This document shows, piece after piece, positions 1-6,753 of a stretch of 9,950 nt of DNA. Under the pieces are notes generated by a model that did not search any database, was not told where the DNA came from, and saw nothing but the letters and a program-made list of their open reading frames with translations. The stretch covers positions 1 through 9,950 of the forward strand of contig JAOZSS010000080.1 in the NCBI GenBank assembly GCA_029939545.1. The letters run 5' to 3'. Within the stretch, counting starts at the first letter, position 1; each line of letters opens with the position of its first letter. The position numbers and the translations under genes are program-made. Source of the stretch: Kiritimatiellia bacterium. GTDB lineage: Bacteria > Verrucomicrobiota > Kiritimatiellia > UBA8416 > JABMPJ01.

Positions 1-492
1 CCACCACTATAGGGTGGGTTTCTTTCGGATGAACAAAAGAAAGGAACCCCGCATGCAGTAGTGTTCGGCGCTTTCGTAAATCGCGTCGAGAAGCTCCATC
101 ACGATCAGCCCTTCTTCACCGGTAGCTATGTGGGGATGGTCGGCCACGAGGGCGCTTACAAAGTGGGCCGCAGAGCTCTCGACCTCCGGCACAGGCGGCC
201 GCAACTCCATGTCATACCGTGCCCCATCGCGCTCCTGGTAAATCTTAGCCTCGAACTCGTAGGTACCGTTGACGTTGTGTTGGAGAATACCCGCCTTCGT
301 TCCCAGCAGGCGTGTCTGCATCAGCTCGCTTTCAGCGATGTTGCCGGCCCAGCTGGCCTCGAGCTCGAGCGTGGCGCCGTTGTCGAACTTTACGAGCGCC
401 ACCGCCATGTCCTCCACGTCGAACGCCTTGCCCCGCTGCCAGGCCAGCTCGGAGGCAATGTGATTGTAGGTACTGCCCATGACCCATACCGG

Positions 493-495
493 CTA
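493..495 (-). other. In-frame TAG inside the oxidoreductase gene
   Basis: The minus-strand frame from EKPMAMN through LMGYP reaches TAG here and then continues in the same frame with PVWVMGSTYNHIASELAW, which is normal family sequence. The stop is therefore an interruption and not the gene end. TAG also ends three intact genes in this window (both AraC genes and the corrinoid protein), which argues against general reassignment of this codon. Confidence 0.8.
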
Positions 496-816
496 CGGGT
501 AGCCCATCAACCAGAGGGCGAGGGCGAGCCGGTGCACGCCCAGGTCGATCAACGGACCACCGCCGGAAAGTGCCTTGGTGCCGAACCAACCACCGAAGCC
601 GGGCATACCGCGTCGCCGCAGCCACTGCGTGCGAGCATAATAGATATCGCCCAGCGTGCCGCGATCGACCTCTTTCTTAAGCGCCCATGACTGCGGGCTG
701 AAGCGATAGGAGAAGTTGATCATCAGGCGTTTGCCGGCGGCACGCCCGGCCTCGATCATCTCGCGGGCCTCGGCCGCGTTCATTGCCATGGGCTTCTCGC
801 AGAAGACGTTGGCTCC

Positions 817-819
817 GGG
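817..819 (-). other. Frameshift point in the oxidoreductase gene (extra base in a G/C run)
   Basis: The two family-matching frames differ by one base. Deleting one C from the CCC run (minus strand) gives GAG GCC GGA GCC AAC GTC TTC TGC GAG AAG CCC, that is EAGANVFCEKP, the conserved motif of the family. A one-base error in a short homopolymer or a real insertion would look the same. Confidence 0.75.
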
Positions 820-1081
820 CCTCGAACGCCATCAGCGCGTAAGGATGGTGAAACTTGTTGGGCGTCGCGATGGAGACAATGTCCAGGTTCTCCTTCTCCA
901 TCATCTCGGCCGCATCCGTGTAACGCCCGGGGACGTTGTTGAGGTCGCCGATCTCAATCAACCGGTCTTCCTGCTGATCGCAGATTGCCACCACCTCGGC
1001 CTGCGGGTGCGCGTTGAACCCCGTCACATGATTGCGCCCCATACCCAACCCGATCACACCCACTCGCATCATATCGCTCAT

Positions 1082-1231
1082 ACCCAGCTCCTATTGCCCC
1101 GTCGACTTCCACGCCCCCGAAGGATCCGCAACCAAAAGTTCGTCTCTACCACCCGCCCCCCTCAAAGCAAGTCTCCAACCCCACAAAATCACCCCTTCCC
1201 CAACAATCAACACGCCGTTCACACCGCAAGT
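1082..1231 (-). promoter_or_regulatory. Purine-rich leader of the oxidoreductase gene
   Basis: No gene is seen in this stretch. On the minus strand it is strongly G/A-rich with several runs of G, and it ends in the AGGAG ribosome-binding site of the oxidoreductase. If transcription starts near the palindrome at 1232-1275, this would be an untranslated leader of roughly 150 nt. No riboswitch family was recognised. Confidence 0.35.
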
Positions 1232-1275
1232 AACCTGTCGTATAGAGTCACGATCGTGAATCTATATGACATGTT
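1232..1275. promoter_or_regulatory. 44-bp near-perfect palindrome, candidate operator
   Basis: The two 22-nt halves meet at the central CGATCG (1251-1256). They match each other as reverse complements at 19 of 22 positions. The inner 26 bp (1241-1266) has a single mismatched pair: TATAGA, then TCACGATCGTGA, then TCTATA. There is no loop and no T-tract after it on either strand, so a terminator is unlikely. It lies in the AT-rich stretch upstream of the oxidoreductase and after mutY, where that gene's promoter should be. A dimeric or tetrameric repressor or activator site is the best reading; the protein is unknown. Confidence 0.6.
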
Positions 1276-1319
1276 TACTGTGTAACATATTTGTTATAAC
1301 GCGGTTACGGTTATGATAT

Positions 1320-2438
1320 TCATGAGGCTACATGGTCATTTTCGAGCCAGGTCAGGATTTTCAGGTCGGCAGCAGGGAAGGGGTAATTGCGTAGGTCGGG
1401 GGGGGCAACCCACTTGACCGCATCGACCGTCACCGCGCGGGCGCGACCGCGGACCGGCCGGCACTCGAAGACATGCAGGGTCATCTTGAAGTGGCTGAAG
1501 GCGTGCGGGATGGCGCCCAGCTTGCCGGTTACCCGAATCTCAATTCCGATTTCCTCCGCAATCTCGCGGACGGCGGTTTCCTCGATCGTTTCGCCGGGCT
1601 CCTGTTTGCCGCCAGGAAACTCCCAGAGCCCGCCCAGCATCTGGTCGGGACGACGCCGGGAAATCAGGACCCAGTCGCCACGCCGGATCACGCAGGCGGC
1701 AACATCAATGTGTGGCACAGGCTTGCGTCGCGGTCGGCAGGGAATTTGGGTTGTTAACCCTTTGGCGCTGGCGACACACCACCGCTCAAGCGGACAGTGC
1801 TTGCAGTCGGGATTGCGTGGCTTGCACACGAGTGCGCCCAGCTCCATCACGGCCTGGTTGAAGTCGCCGGCGCGACGGGGTGTGATGACCGCAGCTACAT
1901 GTCCCGTCAGCGCGCGACGTACGGCCGGCTTGGTGCTGTCTTTGCGAATGCCCAGTAATCGCGTGAACACCCGTACCACGTTGCCGTCCACGGCCGGCAC
2001 AGCTTCGCCAAACGCAATGCTGGCAATGGCACCGGCGGCGTAAGGACCGATGCCGGGCACTGTCTGCCAATCACTTGCCACTCGCGGGAGCACTCCGCCA
2101 CGTTCGCGCATAACGATAGCGGCCGCCTTGTGCAGGTTGCGTGCGCGGGAATAGTAGCCCAGGCCTTGCCACACCGCGAGGACATCCTGCAGATCAGCGG
2201 AGGCAAGATCCGCAACTGCCGGAAAACGCTCGATGAAACGCTCGAAGTAAGGCATCACGGTTGCCACCTGGGTCTGCTGCAGCATGACCTCGCTGATCCA
2301 TACCTTGTAGGGCTGTGGGTCATCGCGCCAAGGCATAGGCCGCCGGTGTCGATCGAACCAGCGCAAGAGGGCGCGACGCAAAAGAGTAATCTCACTGTGA
2401 TTCACGCGCGACATCATAACGGGAGAACCTGCCGACAT
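1320..2438 (-). CDS. mutY: A/G-specific adenine DNA glycosylase with a complete C-terminal Nudix box
   Basis: This base-excision repair enzyme removes adenine mispaired with 8-oxoguanine. Numbering from ATG 2438 gives 372 residues. SEVMLQQTQV carries the catalytic Glu (E50). The helix-hairpin-helix is VPGIGPYAAGA (about 127-137), followed by VDGNV with the catalytic Asp (D151). Four cysteines, C205-X6-C212-X2-C215-X5-C221, form the 4Fe-4S site. The C-terminal domain has GGLWEFPGGK and a full Nudix signature (GX5EX7REUXEEXGU, residues 277-299). Many MutY C-domains keep the fold but not this box. The ATG is chosen because AGAGG lies about 6 nt upstream; an in-frame TTG at 2453 would add five residues but has a poorly spaced site. 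It is transcribed toward the oxidoreductase but separated from it by 238 nt, so it is probably not in the same operon. Confidence 0.96.
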   Translation of the reverse strand: MSAGSPVMMSRVNHSEITLLRRALLRWFDRHRRPMPWRDDPQPYKVWISEVMLQQTQVATVMPYFERFIERFPAVADLASADLQDVLAVWQGLGYYSRARNLHKAAAIVMRERGGVLPRVASDWQTVPGIGPYAAGAIASIAFGEAVPAVDGNVVRVFTRLLGIRKDSTKPAVRRALTGHVAAVITPRRAGDFNQAVMELGALVCKPRNPDCKHCPLERWCVASAKGLTTQIPCRPRRKPVPHIDVAACVIRRGDWVLISRRRPDQMLGGLWEFPGGKQEPGETIEETAVREIAEEIGIEIRVTGKLGAIPHAFSHFKMTLHVFECRPVRGRARAVTVDAVKWVAPPDLRNYPFPAADLKILTWLENDHVAS

Positions 2439-2511
2439 ACGAGCCTCTTGCAAAACCCCTCAAACAAGGTGATTTTCCAAGAACAGCTTGTGCGCTTCGA
2501 AACGGGATACT

Positions 2512-2634
2512 CCCATCTTTGTCCCGATCGTTGTCGATCAAGAATTCAGGTCTTCGTCTCGATCTTCGTCAGAGCGACATGTAACTCACTGATGTCGCGG
2601 GACTAACGTATACAACGATCAAGACAAAGATGGG
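2512..2634. repeat. Long inverted repeat with 23-bp arms
   Basis: Arm 2512-2534 (CCCATCTTTGTCCCGATCG followed by TTGT) and arm 2612-2634 are reverse complements at 21 of 23 positions, with 77 nt between them. Inside is a second hairpin, CGACAT/ATGTCG. In RNA or single-stranded DNA this would fold into a long stem with a branched head. There is no T-tract, so it is not a normal terminator. It could be a REP- or MITE-like intergenic element. Confidence 0.7.
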
Positions 2635-2643
2635 ATAGACGAT

Positions 2644-2670
2644 GATCGGGACAACGATCGGGACAACGAT
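2644..2670. repeat. Tandem 12-bp repeat GATCGGGACAAC
   Basis: Two exact copies (2644-2655 and 2656-2667) are followed by a partial third (GAT). The same unit in reverse orientation occurs in the left arm of the neighbouring inverted repeat (GTCCCGATCGTTGTCGATC, 2521-2539), so the tandem copies could also pair with that arm. A looser six-base rhythm with GATC and GAC words runs through much of the gap. Confidence 0.75.
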
Positions 2671-2694
2671 TCTCCGATCTTGGTCCGGATAGTT

Positions 2695-2723
2695 TTGCAC
2701 GTCTTTCATACGACGTGTATTTT
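2695..2723 (+). promoter_or_regulatory. Sigma-70-like promoter for the PocR-like/AraC regulator gene
   Basis: TTGCAC (2695-2700) and TATTTT (2718-2723) are separated by exactly 17 nt. Each is close to consensus, and the pair lies 30 nt before the AraC start codon. The spacer contains the partial dyad ATAC...GTAT (2709-2721), which could be a binding site for a regulator. Confidence 0.5.
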
Positions 2724-2753
2724 GCCGTCCACACCTGATATGCTCACAGGGAT

Positions 2754-3971
2754 ATGCAGTCGAAGCTTTCCGCCAACATGATGACACAACTTCGCCGGGG
2801 GTACCGGAATGACTTCGGTCTGACCTGTCTTCCCCTCGCGGAGAGCGGGTCTATCACCGACCGGGCGCGCGTTTCAACGCTCCACAACAACGCCATTTTT
2901 TGTCGGGCCCGAGCACATGCCCTGCAGGAGGCAGTGCGCTGGGGCGAACCGTATGCGCTCTTCATGGCGCCCGGACTGATGACATGGATTGTTCCGCTGG
3001 TTGACGAAGAGTCCGTCGAGGGCGGACTCACCGGCGGTGAGGTGCGCATCGAAGGCGACGCAACCGATACGACCGAGCTGGTCAACTACATCGTTTCGGT
3101 CGGCGTCAGCCGCAAAGCGGCCATCGCCTACGTCAGCAAGATTCCCATCTGGCCGCAGCCGCGCGTGCACGAGGCCGCGGCCGGCCTCTTCGACTCGTTC
3201 TACCAGCTCAGCGGATGGACCCCTGCCCTTCTGACCCGCAACCGTACCGATGCCCTGCAGCAGCGCCAGATCGCAGAGGTGATCCACGAACGCAAGCGCA
3301 AGCCGGACCGCGCCTACCCGCTCGAAGAGGAGCGTATCCTGCTCTCACTGATCCGTGTGGGCAACCGGGCGGGCGCCCGCAGCATGCTCAACACCATGCT
3401 CGCAGCCATTTATCTCTACTCGCCGCGCGAGGCGGTGATCCGCGCACGCATCATCGAGATGATGGGCTACCTCGTTCGCGCTGCGGTGGAAGACAGTGCC
3501 CTGCTCGAACCTCTGCTGGAGCGGCAACAGAAGTGGATGGAGCAGATCTTCAACACGGAGGGATTCGAGGCTCTGTGCAAGGTGGTCCGCCGGGCGCTCG
3601 ACGATTTCATGGATAGCATTTTTGAGCAGGGCTATGGGCGCACCAACAAGAAGGTACGCCAGGCGCTCGCCTATATTGCCGAGCACTATACCGACGACCT
3701 GCGTCTCGAGAACGTGGCGGAACACGTTGGGCTGAGTACGTTCCGTATCGCGCACATGGTGAAAGACTTCACCGGCCGCACGATCCTGCAGCACGTGAAG
3801 CGGCTCCGCACCGAGAAGGCGCGGCGCCTGCTCGAAGATACCTCACTGACCTGTGCAGAGATCGCCTACGAGGTCGGGTTTTCCGATCAGAGTTTCTTCA
3901 CCCGCCAGTTCCGGGAGATGACAGGCACCACGCCGGCGAAGTACCGGCGGGAGCGGCGAGGTATTGCATAG
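2754..3971 (+). CDS. AraC-family transcriptional regulator with N-terminal PocR-like sensor domain
   Basis: Of 405 residues, about 40-155 resemble the PocR ligand-binding domain, with the pattern aaLqeAvrwGEPY...PGLmtWivPLvdeesveGGLtGGeV. The middle (about 188-290) is a helical segment (EEERILLSLIRVGNRAGARSML...). The C-terminus (about 300-402) is a double HTH, with the first helix pair near VAEHVGLSTFRIAHMV and the AraC signature at AYEVGFSDQSFFTRQFREMTGTTPAKYRR. PocR-like domains are proposed to sense small organic compounds, and the namesake controls B12 and propanediol genes. The usual CHAGL motif here reads MAPGL. It is a clear paralog of the minus-strand regulator at 7788-8990. The start has AGGG only 2 nt before the ATG; the ATGs at 2778 and 2781 are alternatives without a better site. 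It ends 51 nt before the kinase gene and could be co-transcribed with it. Confidence 0.9.
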   Translation: MQSKLSANMMTQLRRGYRNDFGLTCLPLAESGSITDRARVSTLHNNAIFCRARAHALQEAVRWGEPYALFMAPGLMTWIVPLVDEESVEGGLTGGEVRIEGDATDTTELVNYIVSVGVSRKAAIAYVSKIPIWPQPRVHEAAAGLFDSFYQLSGWTPALLTRNRTDALQQRQIAEVIHERKRKPDRAYPLEEERILLSLIRVGNRAGARSMLNTMLAAIYLYSPREAVIRARIIEMMGYLVRAAVEDSALLEPLLERQQKWMEQIFNTEGFEALCKVVRRALDDFMDSIFEQGYGRTNKKVRQALAYIAEHYTDDLRLENVAEHVGLSTFRIAHMVKDFTGRTILQHVKRLRTEKARRLLEDTSLTCAEIAYEVGFSDQSFFTRQFREMTGTTPAKYRRERRGIA

Positions 3972-4022
3972 CAAGCGACGACGCGGTACTATGACCCGAC
4001 CCCGAACATGGAGTGTTGCCAC

Positions 4023-5213
4023 ATGACAGAAAAGAACGGGAACGATATCGGCGAGGTGAGACGCGAACTTGGTAACGTGCTGCGGGAGTGCCACGAGAAA
4101 GAAGAGTTCAACTTTGCGCTTTTCCAGCACAACCCCTCCGCCATCACCGTGGTTGACCGCGACGGCAAGGTCGTAAAGAGCAACCTGGCCCGACGCCATG
4201 CCCACGACCCGCTGCCCGAGCTGGGAAAATCGATTTTTTCCGGCGACTCCGCGTGCGACGTGATCATGAAGGGAGAGCTGAAGAAGACGCTCGATCAGAA
4301 CATGGCTCGCGAGGTGTCGGATGTTCGCTCCGGGGGACACATCTTCTCCTTTACGATCGCGCCGTTCACGCATGGCGCGATTGTGATTCGGCAGGACATC
4401 ACCGAGCAGAAACGAGCTGAAGCCCAGCTTGTACAGGCCCAGAAACTGGCCGCGCTCGGTACGCTGGTGTCGGGTGTCGCCCACGAAGTCAGTAATCCGA
4501 ACAACGTCATGCTGCTCAGCCTGAAAACGCTGCAACGCATGGTCGACGACCTGCTTCCGGTGCTGGATGAGCGCAGGGAGAAGGACGGCGACTTTGAGCT
4601 CGGTATTGGCAACTATAGCGAAGTTCGCGACGATATCCCGGAGATGGTGGCCTGCTGCTACCGGGCCGCGGAGCGCATCAATCGGCTCGTCTCCGACCTC
4701 AAGAGCTATGCGCGCAAAGACGATGGTGTCGTACTGGACCAGTTTGACGTGAACGCCGTTGTACAGAGCGCGGCGGACCTTATGGGAAGCACCATTCGCA
4801 AGGCTACCCACCGCTTCAAGGTCGAGTGTGCTGATGATCTACCGCCGATAAAGGGCACGGTGCGGCGCATTGAGCAGGTGGTGATCAACCTGCTTAGCAA
4901 CGCCTGCCAGGCGCTACCCAACCAAGATTGCGGGATCACCCTCTCGACGGCCTACAATCCCGCATCCGATGAAGTCCACATTATGGTGCAGGATGAAGGC
5001 GACGGAATTCCGTCCGATTACCTGTCGCAGATCACGGACCCGTTCTTCACAACCAAACACGATACCGGCGGTACCGGCCTAGGGCTGTCGATCTCCCGGC
5101 AGATTGCCGAGAACCACGGTGGTGCGCTCGTGTTCAGTTCGGCCGGCGGCAGCGGAACACTCGTTACCCTGACCCTGCCGGTACAGAATAACAACGAGGA
5201 TACGACGGCATGA
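4023..5213 (+). CDS. Cytoplasmic PAS-domain sensor histidine kinase
   Basis: This 396-residue kinase has no membrane segment, so it should sense a signal inside the cell. Residues about 30-128 form a PAS domain (FQHNPSAITVVDRDGKVVKSN ... IVIRQDITEQKRAE). The dimerisation/H-box is KLAALGTLVSGVAHEVSNPNNVM, with H154 as the phosphorylated residue. The ATPase domain shows the N-box (VINLLSNACQAL, N289/N293), G1 (DEGDGIP, 324-330), the F-box (DPFFTTK) and G2 (GGTGLGL, 349-355). The start at ATG 4023 is preferred because GGAG lies 9 nt upstream; an upstream in-frame ATG at 4008 has no site. Its stop overlaps the start of the response regulator (ATGA), which marks them as a translationally coupled pair. 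The ligand cannot be told from sequence. Confidence 0.95.
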   Translation: MTEKNGNDIGEVRRELGNVLRECHEKEEFNFALFQHNPSAITVVDRDGKVVKSNLARRHAHDPLPELGKSIFSGDSACDVIMKGELKKTLDQNMAREVSDVRSGGHIFSFTIAPFTHGAIVIRQDITEQKRAEAQLVQAQKLAALGTLVSGVAHEVSNPNNVMLLSLKTLQRMVDDLLPVLDERREKDGDFELGIGNYSEVRDDIPEMVACCYRAAERINRLVSDLKSYARKDDGVVLDQFDVNAVVQSAADLMGSTIRKATHRFKVECADDLPPIKGTVRRIEQVVINLLSNACQALPNQDCGITLSTAYNPASDEVHIMVQDEGDGIPSDYLSQITDPFFTTKHDTGGTGLGLSISRQIAENHGGALVFSSAGGSGTLVTLTLPVQNNNEDTTA

Positions 5214-6643
5214 GCAAGCCCGTTTTCCCGGTACATCCCGTTCTGTTGGTTGATGACGACAAAGACCTGCTGCGTAGTTACGTCTACACGTTGCGCGCCG
5301 ACGGCATCACCAATGTCATTACCTGCGAGGATGGTGCCGAGGTCGAGGCCGTCATGAAAGAGCACGAGTTCGATGCCGTATTACTCGATCTCAATATGCC
5401 GTGCCTCTCGGGCCGCGATGTGCTCCCCCTGATCCTGCAGCGTAATCCGGATCTTCCGGTGATCGTCGTGACCGGTGTCGATGAGGTCGACACTGCCGTC
5501 AAATGCATGCGCGCCGGTGCTTTTGACTACATGGTCAAACCGGTTCCGGAAGAGCATCTTCTGGCCGGACTACGGCGTGCGCTTGATGTGCGCGACGTGC
5601 GACGCGAGAACACCCTGTTGACGCGCCACCTGCTCTCTACAGAGCTTACCCAACCGGAAGCGTTTAATGACCTGCTCACCTGCGACGCAAACATGCGCTC
5701 GCTGTTTCAGTACATCGAAGCCATTGCCGGCACACCTCAGCCCATTCTCGTAACCGGTGAAACCGGTGTGGGTAAGGAACTGATCGCGCGGGCGATTCAC
5801 CTGGCCAGCGGCCGCAAGGGTGAGTTTGTTCCGGTTAATATCGCGGGCCTGGACGACAACGTCTTCTCCGATACGCTCTTTGGACACGTGAAGGGCGCCT
5901 TCACCGGGGCCGTCGAACCGCGCAAGGGCCTGATCGAACGGGCCGAGGGCGGGACTCTTTTTCTGGATGAGATCGGCGATCTGAACAGCATGTCGCAGGT
6001 GAAGCTGCTGCGGCTTGTTCAGGAGCGTGAATACTTTGCGCTGGGTTCCGACAGCGCCAAGCGGACCAATGCGCGCATCGTGGTGGCAACCAACCGGAAT
6101 CTCCAGGTCCTGCAGCGTTCCGGGGATTTCCGCGAAGATCTCTATTTCCGCCTGCGCTCCCATCACGTCAATGTGCCCCCGCTGCGCGAGCGCCGGGGTG
6201 ATTTGCATCTCCTGTTGGATCACTTCCTCGCGCGGTCGGCCACCGATATGAACAAGAAGAAGCCCACGCCGCCCCCCGAGCTGGTGACTCTGCTTTCCAT
6301 CTATAGCTTCCCCGGCAATATCCGCGAGTTACAGGCGATGTGCTACGACGCCGTCAGCACGCACAAGGGCGGCGTGCTCTCCATGAACACCTTCCGCGAC
6401 GCCATAGCGCGCGAACAGGGCTCTGTGCCCGAAATACCCAGTATTTCCACTCCGGCACCCGACTTCCTGAACCCAGAGCATCCCCTGCCCTCAATTCGGC
6501 AGGCCGAACGGCTCCTGATCGAAGAGGCCCTGCGCCGTACCGACGGCAACCAGACCATGGCCTCTCAGCTACTAGGAATCACCCGTCAAACCCTGAATCG
6601 GCACCTCAAGAACAAGCGCTCTGAGGAGGAAAATGCACCGTAA
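5210..6643 (+). CDS. NtrC-class sigma-54-dependent response regulator
   Basis: The 477-residue protein has three domains. The receiver domain (about 10-125) has acidic residues D15-D17, phosphoacceptor D60 (VLLDLNMP), T88 and K110. The AAA+ domain (about 155-395) has Walker A GETGVGKE (183-190), the intact sigma-54 loop GAFTGA (229-234), and Walker B GTLFLDE (248-254). The C-terminus is a Fis-type HTH (NQTMASQLLGITRQTLNRHL, about 447-466). When phosphorylated by the overlapping kinase it should form a ring, bind upstream DNA and open sigma-54 promoters by ATP hydrolysis. The closest such promoter is the -24/-12 element at 6754-6769, just downstream. A strong terminator follows the gene. All motifs needed for activity are present. 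Confidence 0.97.
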   Translation: MSKPVFPVHPVLLVDDDKDLLRSYVYTLRADGITNVITCEDGAEVEAVMKEHEFDAVLLDLNMPCLSGRDVLPLILQRNPDLPVIVVTGVDEVDTAVKCMRAGAFDYMVKPVPEEHLLAGLRRALDVRDVRRENTLLTRHLLSTELTQPEAFNDLLTCDANMRSLFQYIEAIAGTPQPILVTGETGVGKELIARAIHLASGRKGEFVPVNIAGLDDNVFSDTLFGHVKGAFTGAVEPRKGLIERAEGGTLFLDEIGDLNSMSQVKLLRLVQEREYFALGSDSAKRTNARIVVATNRNLQVLQRSGDFREDLYFRLRSHHVNVPPLRERRGDLHLLLDHFLARSATDMNKKKPTPPPELVTLLSIYSFPGNIRELQAMCYDAVSTHKGGVLSMNTFRDAIAREQGSVPEIPSISTPAPDFLNPEHPLPSIRQAERLLIEEALRRTDGNQTMASQLLGITRQTLNRHLKNKRSEEENAP

Positions 6644-6655
6644 TAATTTTTGACA

Positions 6656-6674
6656 CTGTACTATTTTTACACAG
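6656..6674. promoter_or_regulatory. Candidate upstream activator site (imperfect dyad)
   Basis: CTGTACTA and the reverse complement of the right side, CTGTGTAA, form an imperfect inverted repeat. It lies about 105-125 nt before the expected start of the sigma-54 transcript, a usual distance for binding by an NtrC-type activator. The match is short, and the terminator of the activator gene lies in between, so this is tentative. A second short dyad, GTAA...TTAC, is at 6721-6736. Confidence 0.25.
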
Positions 6675-6680
6675 GCTTGG

Positions 6681-6709
6681 CGCCCCGGATTTCCGGGGCG
6701 TCTTTTTTT
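6681..6709 (+). terminator. Rho-independent terminator after the response regulator gene
   Basis: The 8-bp GC stem CGCCCCGG / CCGGGGCG has a 4-nt loop (ATTT) and is followed directly by TCTTTTTTT. It lies 37 nt after the response-regulator stop codon and separates that unit from the caspase-like gene. Confidence 0.92.
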
Positions 6710-6753
6710 ATAATCATTTAGTAAGGAAGTAGTTACAGAAAGTTTAGTCATCC

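Larger units (their letters stand above)
7..1081 (-). pseudogene. Gfo/Idh/MocA-family NAD(P)-dependent oxidoreductase, disrupted by a frameshift and an in-frame stop
   Basis: Read in three pieces, this is a complete family member of about 358 codons. The N-terminus has the Rossmann dinucleotide motif (GLGMG, residues 11-15, with H18), then IATPNKFHHPYA. After a one-base frame change come the EKP motif, SYRF, and GGGPLIDLGVH, the part of the fold that carries the catalytic His region in this family. The frame breaks at the GGG run 817-819 (plus strand). Removing one base restores MAFEAGANVFCEKPMAMN. A second lesion is TAG at 493-495, between LMGYP and PVWVMGSTY in the same frame; one base change from CAG, AAG or GAG would make it. 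The start is well placed: AGGAG lies 6 nt before ATG 1081. The last 20 or so residues (HYCMRGSFLLFIRKKPTL) look unlike a usual family C-terminus. Family members oxidise or epimerise sugars and inositols; the substrate cannot be told here. It may be a real pseudogene or carry sequencing errors. Confidence 0.85.
2439..2753. other. Repeat-rich divergent intergenic region (mutY / AraC regulator)
   Basis: No convincing gene is seen. Open frames here are short, and one on the minus strand translates to low-complexity IVVPIVVPI-type sequence that simply reads out the repeats. The stretch holds a long inverted repeat, a 12-bp tandem repeat, an inner 6-bp hairpin (CGACAT 2575-2580 / ATGTCG 2592-2597) and the forward promoter of the AraC gene. 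The mutY promoter must also lie here but could not be pinned down. Confidence 0.6.

Noticed and set aside
1..18. CCACC ... GGTGG small inverted repeat followed by TTT, terminator-like
   Set aside because: The stem is only 5 bp, it overlaps the end of the oxidoreductase reading frame, and it sits at the window edge.
61..690. Plus-strand open frame of 209 codons across the oxidoreductase region
   Set aside because: It lies antisense to clear Gfo/Idh/MocA coding sequence, shows no family motifs and is rich in His/Arg/Leu as expected for the complement of a GC-rich gene.
2569..2787. Minus-strand open frame with IVVPIVVPIIVYPIFVLIVVYV, which might look like a small membrane protein
   Set aside because: The hydrophobic pattern is a direct readout of the GATCGGGACAAC repeats, and the frame overlaps the AraC start and its promoter.
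3843..4811. Minus-strand open frame of 322 codons opposite the end of the AraC gene and the kinase gene
   Set aside because: It spans the antisense of two genes with complete domain motifs and has no recognisable motifs or ribosome-binding site. It is a GC-rich antisense artefact.
6650..6678. TTGACA at 6650-6655 as a sigma-70 -35 box for the caspase-like gene
   Set aside because: No -10 box follows at 16-18 nt, and the strong terminator at 6681-6709 would stop such a transcript.
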